From positions 32,259,871 to 32,323,870 of the forward strand of contig NC_081542.1 in NCBI RefSeq assembly GCF_901000735.1: 64,000 bases of DNA, read 5' to 3'. Numbering within the stretch: position 1 is the first letter of the stretch; each line of letters opens with the position of its first letter. Shown here one piece after another: positions 20,954 through 30,970 of the stretch. The position numbers and the translations under genes are program-made. The notes beneath the pieces are model-generated. The model was not told the DNA's origin. It saw only the letters and a list, made by a program, of their open reading frames with translations, and searched no databases. This DNA is from Corylus avellana. Its lineage: Eukaryota > Streptophyta > Magnoliopsida > Fagales > Betulaceae.

Positions 20954-23900
20954 TCAAAGTACCTCTGCTGCATTCGTTGGCAGATTATCAACAATGCACA
21001 GCCCATCTGGTGAAGCAATCACTGCTGTGCATCTGCAGTTGATACAGTAATAAGTGGAAAAGAAATTGGATGCTATATATGTTAAAACCAAGTTTCTTTC
21101 TTAAAGAAACAATAAATAGTTCATGCACATATACAGTAATATCTGGATGAACCTCATTTTTAAGCAATCTTGTCAAGAGAACAATGAACCTCAACTAGGT
21201 GAAGATTTCAGGTAGCGTAGAATTCGGTAAACTGATTTCATATGAGACTCATTTGGTGAATGCATAAATCAGCTCACCAGATTAAGTGTATAGGTAATAT
21301 CTGGATGAGTGTGAGACCAATTTAAAGTAATTTGCCAATGATATCTCATATCTACTTTTATCTATCAGAGGGCTCTCATTGTTTTTTCCTAACGTATTAT
21401 TCCGCTCTACTGATTTATCAATAGCTTTATACCTAAGCAACCTTGTTCCCTTGAGTAGATCAAAAACATACTTTCGTTGTAAGATGAATATACCGTGCCT
21501 TGATTTTACTACCTTAATACCCAAAAAGTACTTCAAATTTCCCAAGCCTGTTACAAGATAGTAGAATTTTCATTCCCATTTGACATAAACATGATCATCT
21601 AGTTTTGGTTCTTGAACCTTACAATTTAGATATCACATTTTTCCTTTACTCTTACCATACAATATTGCAGTATGTGACAAAGCAAGATAATTAAGCTCGC
21701 TCCATTTCACAGTAGTGATTTGACGAGTAGGATTTTCGCTCTAGAATGTCATCTGACCCTTCAACCCTTTTTGTAATTTTCTAGAGTCTGATTCATTTCT
21801 GACTTCTTGATATCAAACATCCAACCAAATAGCTCCAATACACAACTACCAAGCTCAATAAAATATCAAACTGTTAGGAATGGTACCTAAAGTGATAGGG
21901 ATAGTGCCCTAAACTCCAATTATTTTAATAAGATATTTAGATTAAAATAGAATAAAGTTGTTATTCACTAATATTTTTTTATCAAGCATTTAGCATATAA
22001 CATATTTATATGCTTTTACTCTATGATTATTATTTATCATATGCATGTAAATGGTCCTTAGATTACATTGAATATGGTCTATGGTGGGAATAATGAGATT
22101 ATCTCACAGAAAATCTTAAATCATAAACCTTGTAGTCTAAAACCTTACGTTTGCGGTCATTAATGGAATTGGGCATTCCATTCGATAAGAAGATTAAGGT
22201 AGATCATGGAGCCTAATCCTAAGATTCTGAAATAAGTTAGAAATGCCATGGAATTATGGAAAAGAGAATGACAGATTAATGGAGTTGGTTTGGTTACCAA
22301 CCATTCGGTCATTAGGTCGTTGGGAAGGATTTTGACAAATGTGAGAAGTTTAGTTAAAGAACGCGAGGAATTTGGGTTTCTTTATTTGGAAAGGAAATTA
22401 AGGTTTTGATGCACTCTTCTTTCTAACTAGGGATTTTTATTTATTTATTTTTATTTTTTATTTTTTATTTTTTATTTTTTATTTTTTATTTTTTTTTCTA
22501 ATCTTCTAACTAGGGTAATTACATGCATGATTGGAGGTTTTGAGTAAAGGCATAAAAAAAAACACCTAAAGGTAATTGTGTGTGCACACGCACACCTGTA
22601 TGTGTGCATGCATACCTGTGTGTCTCAACGTGGATTTGGTTGCTGGTGAAAACAATAAAGAGTTTACAATGGAGTAAGAAAACTAACGGGAACTTGCATA
22701 TGATGCCATGGTCCACCACCCCATCAACTTTATCAAGGCTTTCAGCTACTTTAGCTGCATTTGTAATTTACATAAGAAATGGGAGATAATCTAGAAAGTG
22801 GAAACATGGCTGATGAAATTAAGATTTTTGAACATCATGAATGTAAAACCCACCAAAGCTTAGAATTGGAGATGTAAATATGACATCAAGAACATTATGG
22901 CCTTCTCTAGTGACCAAAGGGAAATCACCCCCTAGTGGACCTGCATGCCCTATGGATGGTCTCCTCCATACCTACAATTACAGAGGAAGATACAAGAAAA
23001 GGAAAACAATTTTAATAGGAAAGACATTACTTCCTAATATCAAGTTACCAACCACTAGCTCCTGGTCTCATAAACAATAATGAAAATTTCGAAGTTATAT
23101 TGCAATTGAGTCACTGATTTAAGTAAATATTGTCTGTCATGGTTTTTGCCAATGGAAAAGATAACTTTTGTTCACCCTTTTTTTTTAAAAAAAAAAAAAG
23201 AAAAAAGTTGATCTGTTGACTAGCACTGTCACAGATTGTTTGAGAAAGAAACTAGCAAGCTTTACACAAAGGACTAGATTTCCTGTGCGTAAGCTGACCG
23301 CTTATAACTTAGAGTATGGTCAGGTGCAAGTCAACTTTTTCTGCTGCTGAAATATTGGGAGCTGTGAGATTCTAGGGTTTCAAAGCCATATGATTAATAG
23401 TATACTGGAGAAGAAAAGTTAAATGGCTTTAAATCTTTATGGTAGTGAAAACCATATACAATTTACTGATATACACGCGCGCACACACGTGTATCAATTT
23501 AGTAACATGATAACATACCACATAAAAAGCATACCTCTGCATCACCTAAAAACAGGTCATCAATCTCTTCAGCAGTTTCCATCCAGTTGAGCTGAAATAT
23601 GAGTTCAAGTTCCAAACAAGTCATCTTTCTCTCATTCTAAGTATTAATGTTCCATATATTCCAAACCACTAATGTGTGTAATTGCTTACAGATTGAACTA
23701 AAACTGGGACCGACCCATCTAGACCACCTTTGTACTGGCTTTCCTTGACCATGAATGCAAGTGTGTTTGCTGCATTTAGTATAGACTGAAAGCAAAGAAT
23801 GAAAAAGGGAAATTCACAAGTAAATACCTTGAATTAAGAACAAACCAGGAAATGAGAATGCATGCAAGATCCATATTTTGAGAGAAATAAGATTATATTT

Positions 23901-25494
23901 AACGGAAGTAACTTAAATTGTATCTAAAAATTTCCCATGCTATCCCACAAGTTGGACCAACATTGTGACTCACCTTCTCTTGGAGTATTGAATCTTCACC
24001 TTGCAATCTCTGTTGTCCAATGACAGCAACAAGTGTTCCTTCTTCTATAATATCAGCATCATCAAATGCAAAATCAATCTACAAAAGAGCAAGTTAAAAG
24101 TGATACCCTAGGGATATCATAGTGATCATTCACTCAGATTCATGCAGCACATTGGTGAGGGAAACTCCTAATGGTATCTCTCAATAGTGAGCAAAGCATC
24201 TTGGGAGTTGAATATCACTTTAACTTCTCATAAGAATTTCGCTTTTTTAACCAACTTGTTGTCAATCTATGGTTCAAAAAAAAAAAAAATAGAAGAATTA
24301 TTACCTACGAAAAAAGAAAACACATTTGACAAATGTTTTGGCCCGCTTCAATATTTGCTTTGGCAAAATTCACTAGGACTCATATACAAAATCTCTCCGT
24401 TCAAACTAGCATGCAAGATAATACTCAAAAAACCGAATCACGAGTAAAAAGGAAACTGATTTGATGTTTAAAATTTGTGCACACTTGAGAACAAGCTTGA
24501 TACTGATCCAATGGAATTCCTGCCTTTGCTGCTTCATTTGCACTAGCAATAGACCTGCAAAAACCAAAGCACCTGCTTATGTGCTAACTTGAACTGGAAA
24601 GAAGTAAAAAAAGTCTCTACACAGGACCAAGAGAAGAGAGCAATAAATGTAAAAATATTATAAAACCTCACAGAGAGCATGAAACTGAACCAAAGGCAAA
24701 TTATAAAAGAAAAAAACAGCTTTTTTCGTGAGCCAATTGGTCCAAAAAGAAATGCTGGGTGAATGAACAGAATCATTAAGTGGATGAATTAAGTTGCCTT
24801 GTTTGCACCTTTTCTAGTGTTGGACAGATTAATAGACCACGAAACAAACAGCTGCATAAGAAATTTGGAGCATTCAACATAGTAATTACAGGATATCAGT
24901 TGTTTCTGAAGTAGTCACTGCCAGTGAACTTACATGGGCACCCCAACTATATCTTTTAAAGCACCGCCCCGAATTTGCCGACCCAGATATTGAATGGCCA
25001 TTCCAGAAGCATAACCAGACCCCAACCCGATAACCATGCCACTTTTAATGTACGTATCCACCTACAATCAACATCAGAGTTGCAATGCAATGAACAATGA
25101 AAATATCAATTTTCCCAAACACTTTAAATGTGCAAGCCTGCGACCCTTAATTCCACTAGATTTCACTCAAATTAACCAAATATAACCACTAGATTTACCA
25201 AAAACATCATCAAATGCATTTTTTTGGTTCAAAACTCGAGGCCCAAAAACCCAATCCGTGAAACTATAGGATTACACAACTTTCTTCAAGAATGGAATGA
25301 AAGTGGTTAGGAAATCATACAGTGTGGTGGGCTGCTTGGAGGAGAGCAGAGGCGTCAACCCGACTAGACCCACTAACTCGCAGAGAAATCGTCTTTCTTC
25401 TTGCTCTTGCTCTTACTCTTACTCTTCTTCGGCCAATCCCATTAGACACACCAAAACTTAATGACGATGATGATGATGAAGCCAGTGATGCCAT
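20954..25494 (-). CDS. ribose-5-phosphate isomerase A family protein, RPI4-like, plastid-targeted (probable)
   Basis: Nine exons, all with GT-AG introns, join to a 297-residue protein: 25494-25321, 25061-24934, 24554-24485, 24078-23974, 23785-23690, 23591-23535, 22971-22854, 22754-22688, 21032-20954. The exon sum is 894 nt, frame-consistent at every joint. Residues 1-45 are Ser/Arg-rich without acids at the start, like a chloroplast transit peptide. The body matches the RpiA fold: GMVIGLGSG (66-74, phosphate loop), FDDAD (129-133, equivalent of DGADE), GPLGGDFP (221-228) and a closing GLCIVDN motif. RpiA enzymes interconvert ribose 5-phosphate and ribulose 5-phosphate. The KGGGA catalytic-lysine motif is not visible, so activity is uncertain; it fits the divergent RPI4 group rather than RPI1-3. 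Intron 8 is long (21033-22687) and holds a Copia fragment and a T-rich repeat. Confidence 0.9.
21190..21565 (-). pseudogene. Ty1/Copia reverse transcriptase fragment in RPI4 intron 8
   Basis: Minus-strand translation gives the Copia RT C-terminal signature: [11 protein letters not shown], then QRKYVFDLL, then (in another frame) [22 protein letters not shown] and [11 protein letters not shown]. There is at least one frameshift (near 21300) and an in-frame stop (near 21275). No LTR is seen nearby, so this is an old internal relic, in the same orientation as the host gene. Confidence 0.85.
22438..22498. repeat. (ATTTTTT)n microsatellite in RPI4 intron 8
   Basis: About seven copies of a 7-nt unit ATTTTTT, preceded by TTATTTAT repeats. 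Confidence 0.85.
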
Positions 25495-25575
25495 CTTCTA
25501 CTCGTCTTGCACCTCCAGGCGCCACTGGTTCGTGCTAACGGTAACAGATAAACAAAAAGCTTCCACTTCAACTAA

Positions 25576-25590
25576 GCCCATGGGCCGGGC
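25576..25590 (-). promoter_or_regulatory. site II-type GGCCCA elements upstream of RPI4
   Basis: GCCCATGGGCCGGGC lies about 80-95 bp upstream of the RPI4 start codon and contains overlapping TGGGCC and GGCCCA words. Such site II elements (TCP-bound) are frequent in promoters of plant housekeeping and organelle-protein genes. A role here is inferred from position and sequence only. Confidence 0.45.
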
Positions 25591-26028
25591 AGCTCGACAT
25601 TGGATTTTAGTGGTACCTGCTTGGGGCTTAATTTTCTTTACATGTGGGCTTCCCACCTGCCATGTGTACCTCTAAATAGAGAGCAGGTTGTTCTGAATAA
25701 TATCCAATTAATTATAGTGTATGTATATTTTTGTTTTTTTCACTTTTTGAGGGAATAAATTTTTTTTTTTACTATAACTAACTGAATATTCTTCGGTTCA
25801 AATGAAATGAGAAGGATTCTAATTCTTTGAATAGGATGCTATCCATTTTGATGGAATCTTTTTCTTCATGGTTAATGATTATATTTGATGGATGCAGTGG
25901 GTTATAACTTATAGGTGTTTTTTATTTTTTATTTTTTAAAGCGGAACGTCATTCATCCAAAAGCATCAAAAGTTACAATTTTCGGTATGTACAACATCAT
26001 AATAAAATAAGGGTATTCTTCCATTCAA
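25591..26028. other. RPI4 upstream intergenic DNA
   Basis: AT-rich, no gene seen. It should include the distal RPI4 promoter. Confidence 0.4.
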
Positions 26029-26033
26029 ATTTC

Positions 26034-26976
26034 TGTTGGAAATAATTTTGGATAGTGCACAAATTCTCATTAATATAAAATAATTACAATATGAAAATTA
26101 ACAATAAAATAAATAAAATACAATAGACGAAAATAGAGTATGGAAAGATCTCACAATGCTATAGAATCATACAAGAGCGTTGTCTTTAAAGGTTGATTCG
26201 TGTCTCCCGGAGTGTATAACTCGGTGCGATCGGATCCTTTGACACGCAACCTCTCAGGATTAGACTATAGCATCTATCTTCGTTAAGGACGCACTTCCAA
26301 ATAACGAAGAGTAATAGAATAACCCAATTGTCAAAGTTGATGAGGGACTTCAGAATATTATTTTGTAGAAAAACCAATAATAAAGCATATGCCATGAAAC
26401 AAGTGTTTTGCAACACACTATATGGCCTTAGCCTTAGATAGAAAATAAGTGATTTTTTCTTCTATCTCTCGTATATGTTCTTACCTTCAATGTATTAGTA
26501 TATCTATATATACAAGTGCTGGAAAGTATGTCATAAAGGAAATCTAATGACCAAACGGTCAAAACGTTAAAAAACTCCCAAGAATAAAACTTGTTATAAA
26601 ATGCAATAAAACATATTAACTCCAAACGGTTATAAAACGGTAAAGAAATCAATGAGTTAATGACATAACACCAAAAAAGGGTAAAACATTTGTTAATAAT
26701 TAAATGGTCAAACTACAATAAAAGTTGTTAAAGACTAACGGTCAAAACTATAAAAATCAATTAAAAATAATTTTTATTTAATAACTTATAACCAATTAAT
26801 AAATACAAACGGTCATAAAAGTTATATCTCATAACCAAGTAATAAATACAAACTGTTATAAACCAAAATGGTTAAAAATGATTTTTATTTCTCATAAAAA
26901 CTCATGAAGATAATATCAAATGATAGAACATTTTCAAGTGACTAAAAAATGAATGTTTATAACAAATATTACAACA
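26034..26976 (-). mobile_element. solo LTR (probably Copia-type), 943 bp
   Basis: Ends TGTTG...CAACA and flanked by a perfect 5-bp target duplication ATTTC (26029-26033 and 26977-26981). No internal retrotransposon sequence is present, so it is a recombination product. On the minus strand a TATATATAG box (near 26507-26516) is followed by a leader-like region, which sets the orientation. The U3-like half (26540-26890) carries many AACGGT-type words. Confidence 0.85.
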
Positions 26977-26981
26977 ATTTC

Positions 26982-27540
26982 ATCCGTTGATTTTTGGAGC
27001 GCTCCTTTTACCGACAGATGTGCTGCCATATTTGCTTTCACTTCTTGTATGTATCAAAAATCAAGATTTAAAACTATGCAAAACAATCTTTGCATTCTCA
27101 ACGTACCGTATCTGTGCAGTAGCTAGTCTCACGTCTGAAAGGCATGAACTATCTTCACCGCATCACCTTTCAAAATGACATTTCGTGGACTTAGATCTTT
27201 ACCAAAAAAAATTCTTGTCCGTCTAACTCGAGCATGGACTCGGCTGACTTACTTAGGCCTAGGTAAACACTTTGTATGTTTATAGATCAAAAGACAAAAA
27301 CACATCACGAGCAAATCTTTAGGCACAGCTACAGACAAACACCCGAAAACCCCACCTAGCTAGCTGCTAACAAACAACAGGAAACCCCCTCAACCAGTTA
27401 AAAAAAAAACCAACAAAACAATTAAACAACCGAACAAGCAAACCAAAGGAACCCAAAAGGTCACAACCTGCAGAAACAAGACAGCAAAACCCAGCATAAA
27501 CATGACCTCACAGTGACACCTCACAGTGACATCTCACATT
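26982..27540. other. intergenic DNA, A/C-rich stretch
   Basis: No gene supported. The 27280-27480 stretch is unusually A- and C-rich on the plus strand. A direct CTCACAGTGACAC / CTCACAGTGACAT pair lies near 27508-27530. Confidence 0.35.
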
Positions 27541-27544
27541 GCCT

Positions 27545-27662
27545 CTCTCTTTATTTTTTTTTATTTTTTATTTTTAATGTCAAGAGTGGGGAGATAAAAT
27601 TTGAACTAGTGACCTCTATTTCATAAAACGTGGTCCCTAATCAATTGAACTACCCTTAAATG
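27545..27662 (-). mobile_element. tRNA-derived SINE, copy 1
   Basis: On the minus strand: GGGTAGTTCAATTGATTAGGG (A-box-like), then GGTCACTAGTTCAAATTT (B-box-like), then an A-rich tail that appears as T-rich 27550-27580 on the plus strand. It shares the TAGCTCAAT...CTAGTTCGAAT layout with the plus-strand copy at 44558-44667. Confidence 0.7.
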
Positions 27663-27699
27663 ATGATACTTCACATTGACTTAAGTATGACACTTATGG

Positions 27700-27990
27700 C
27701 CTAATTAGGTGTGCGTTTGAATGACTTAAAAATGCGTTTAACACTCAAAAAGTCTGTTTGAAAAAAATAAAATAAAATAAAATTAAAAAAAAAAACTGTT
27801 TGGTAAAAAATATTGAAGGTTGTTTAAGGGCTTAAAAAGTAATAAAAAAAAAAAAAAAAAAAAAGGCTAAAACACACTTTTAGCAAAAATTTAAAAATAA
27901 AATTTTTATCAAAAAACACTTTTTAACTTTAAAAATTGCATTTTTTTAACACAATTTCAAATAGACTCTTACACATCATTGCATAATAGA
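27700..27990. repeat. MITE-like inverted-repeat remnant
   Basis: GTGCGTTTGAATGACTTAAAAATGCG at the left is loosely mirrored by GCATTTTTTTAACACAATTTC...AGACTC at the right. The interior is A/T runs, including an A run near 27846-27865. Degenerate; it resembles the GTTTGGAATTGC-tipped family at 31740. Confidence 0.4.
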
Positions 27991-27999
27991 TACCCATTA

Positions 28000-29200
28000 A
28001 GTCTAACAGACTCGTGAATTACAGAAAGAGTAAAAAGGGAAAAGGAAATGGTTGTTAAGTTAACCATGAACCAAAAAAAAAAAAAAAAAAAAAAAAGGAC
28101 TTCACAAAGAACAACTTTACTGTCTAATAAACGTGCGATATTTCCATCAAAATGTTTATTTATTTTTTCTTATCTTGTCCATCATATCCTCAACAAATAA
28201 ACATTTTGCCTTTTCCAAAATCATATCAATAAAAAAGAAGTTATAATTAAGATTTGATTTTGTCATTATTGCTTACCCAATGTTCTTTTTTTTTTTATTA
28301 TTTTATTTTTATAAGTCTTGAACAAAAAAGTAATTTTTATTGTAATGTCATTTAGTTGAGTCTACTAAATAGTAAATAACATTATTCTTGTCAAATAGAG
28401 GAGGAATTCTAATTACTTCACTTTCATCACTCTTATCCCACTAAAAAAAAAAAAAAGCCCACAAAATATTGACTCTCGAAAGATGACGTTTTAAGCCCCA
28501 AAAAACATCACTATTGATGTAGTGACGTTTGCATAGTGACATTTGACAAAAAAAAAAAAAAAAAAAAAAAAAACTCTAAACATAGTGACTGTATTCAAAT
28601 TTGGAGATGTTTGGAGTGACGTGAAATCAGTCCTCAAGTTTCATTCTTTTTAATAAAGATTAATCTAATGATTAATGATCACTGTCACATCAGTCTAACG
28701 AAACGAGAGAAATAAAAGTTAAGTAAATAATATTACTCTAAAAAATACAACTATTATACAATAATACAACTAAGATTATGCGAGAGTGAAAATCAGTACT
28801 TAAATCCTTTATTATAACGCTCTACGAAATAACATGTCTAATGCCCCAAGTAGAGAAGAGAAGAGCATGAATTGAGATAGAAAGAAAAAGTGATCAAAAT
28901 TCCTAATGATTGTAAAGCGAGAGAGTGAAAGCATAAAGGCATCATCCTCAACGACTATAAATTAAAAAATGGCCCCCAACAAGGGGGATAAAATTGGCAT
29001 AAAAGCATGGCCCACCACTTTGACAAAGAGAGCATGGGAAAGAAGAAGAGGGCATATATTATAGATAAATGCAAAGGAATTATGAGAAACAACAAGATCC
29101 CCACCATCTAATGATGGAACCAGAATCCTATATCCACCGTTGCCTGCACTTTCGTCTTTCTCTCTCGCATGTGCTTTCAATGCGCCACCGTTTCACGCGC
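28000..29200. other. AT-rich intergenic DNA with possible CACTA remnant
   Basis: No gene supported. At 28438-28620 repeated AGTGACGTTT / ATAGTGACATTTGA words (28512-28550, 28578-28590, 28616) after a CACTAAAAA start look like subterminal repeats of a CACTA element, but no second end is seen. Long A runs at 28073-28096 and 28551-28572. Confidence 0.3.
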
Positions 29201-29212
29201 TTTTCTTTCCCC

Positions 29213-29239
29213 TTTCTCTCTCTCTCTCTCTCTCTCTTT
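29213..29239. repeat. (CT)n microsatellite
   Basis: About 13 CT dinucleotides. Confidence 0.9.
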
Positions 29240-29734
29240 CTACAGTGTCACGGGCGGCCTTAAAAAATTGGAACGTTGGGAGCATTAGACAAACCACAAT
29301 AAAATGTGACTCGACATTCTGTCCTTTATGAATTGATAAGGATTTAACTTGTGCACATAATAAAATTAATTAAATAATTATTATTTATTTTTTTTATTAG
29401 TTTAAATTTTAAAAAAAAATTTACATACTCTTCTTAAACTACCACCTAATTAATAATATTTTTTAAATTATCAAAAAATTGTCAATATTTCCAAGACTAG
29501 CAAAAAGATAAAAATAACCCTATACTTTTTTCAATAAAACAAAAATACTCTTATAAATTTGAAAAAAAAAAAAATTAAACTTGGCCGCCTCTTATTTTTT
29601 TTAAAAAAAAATTATAGTTTCAGTGTTTTTATAGAATTTTTCATATTTTTATTTTTATTTTATTGAGGATATGTTTGTTATTGAGAAACATCGACAATTT
29701 TGGTAATATAAGAGAGAGTTGTCCTATCCAAAGG

Positions 29735-30085
29735 ATCGAATTTTCTTCCAAACTGGATTGGAGAAACTTCCTCAAACTTAGTCTATAAAAATGACATGTA
29801 TCATTTAAACATATGAGTTTCACATTTTTTGTAATGGACAAAGTTTTCCTCTAAACTGGGTTAGAGAAATTTCCTTCAACTTATTCTATAAAAGTGATAT
29901 GTGTTCCTTGAACATGTGAGATGCGCATTTCTTTTAATAGTAGGAACAAAGTTGGAATAAATGATATTAAAAACTCATGTACCTCTCATATATTATTAAA
30001 AAAATGACATATGTCATTTTTATAAATTGGATTAAAGGAAATTCCTCAAACTTAATTTGAAAGAAAACTCTGTCATTGTCGAAAT
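29735..30085. repeat. diverged tandem and inverted repeat cluster
   Basis: TTTTCTTCCAAACTGGATTGGAGAAACTTCC... (29742) recurs as TTTTCCTCTAAACTGGGTTAGAGAAATTTCC... (29850), about a 107-bp tandem unit ending in ACAAAG. A third, inverted relative spans about 29995-30075 (ATGACATATGTCATTTTTATAAATTGG...TTCCTCAAACTTAATTT). Probably a decayed MITE array. Confidence 0.55.
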
Positions 30086-30586
30086 TAAAATTTTATGAAA
30101 CATTGTCAACTAGGTGACAATTTGAGAAAGTGTATAAAATTTTTCCTTACTTAAAATTGTATCAAAGATTCAGAATTCAAACTTTATCTTCGTAATTTAT
30201 TATTTTTTATCAAATTAAGAAAGAAATGCAATTTAGCCATTTTTTCTGATAAATAAATAAATGAAAAAAAAAAGAGAGGAATAACTAACAAGTCTTTTTC
30301 CATGGGATAAGAAACAAGTGATTATCATTAATATTATTCAATATTCATACAATTTAAAGGTCCAAAAAAGAGAAAGAAAAAGACAAAAAAGCAAAAAGAA
30401 AAAAAAAAGAATTTGCACTAAAGGACACACAAAACCTCTAACAGTCGAAATTGGCATAAAACCAAAATAAAACGTTCATTTTTCTCGTCACAACCCTTTT
30501 TTTTTTTTTTTTTGTTTTAATTTCTTCTTTGCATAAACAAAACGTTCAAATTCACAGCACCCGAGAAAGGTGGCAGATTCTTTATT

Positions 30587-30970
30587 AATGGGTCCTCTTC
30601 TACTTGCCCTTTACTCTCTCTCTCCCCAAAGTAAGCAAAAAGATCCCTGCTTTCTCTGCAACTTCACTTCTTCTAAGTGGAAACTCAGTGGGCTGCTTCT
30701 GCACTTTCTCTTACTGATCTTCACGTTTTACAAAAGGGTCTCTGGTTTTGTGGGTTTTCTTCACTCTACTCCATTTTTTTTTCTTTCTTTCTCTAGAGAC
30801 TTGAAGAGAGAGAGAGAGAGAGAGAGCCTGTGGTTCCAAAATGGGAGGTATGGGTTGCTGAAGATTTGTGCTCAAGGTGTTCCTGTTCAGTTGGGGGGAA
30901 GGGGGGGGAAGGGCAGGGTGTTCGTTTCCTGGGAATTTCATTTTCCCTTTTACCTTCTATTCATTCTCGG
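30587..30970 (+). promoter_or_regulatory. subtilase 5' leader with a short uORF
   Basis: CT-rich, GA-microsatellite-bearing sequence (GA repeat 30807-30828) directly before the subtilase start. A seven-codon uORF, ATG GGA GGT ATG GGT TGC TGA, lies at 30841-30861, 109 nt upstream of the main ATG and in a different frame. The transcript start is unknown, so presence of the uORF in the mRNA is inferred. Confidence 0.45.

Noticed and set aside
25322..25675. Plus-strand 117-codon ORF
   Set aside because: It is antisense to RPI4 exon 1 and its promoter; the minus strand has clear homology and splice sites.
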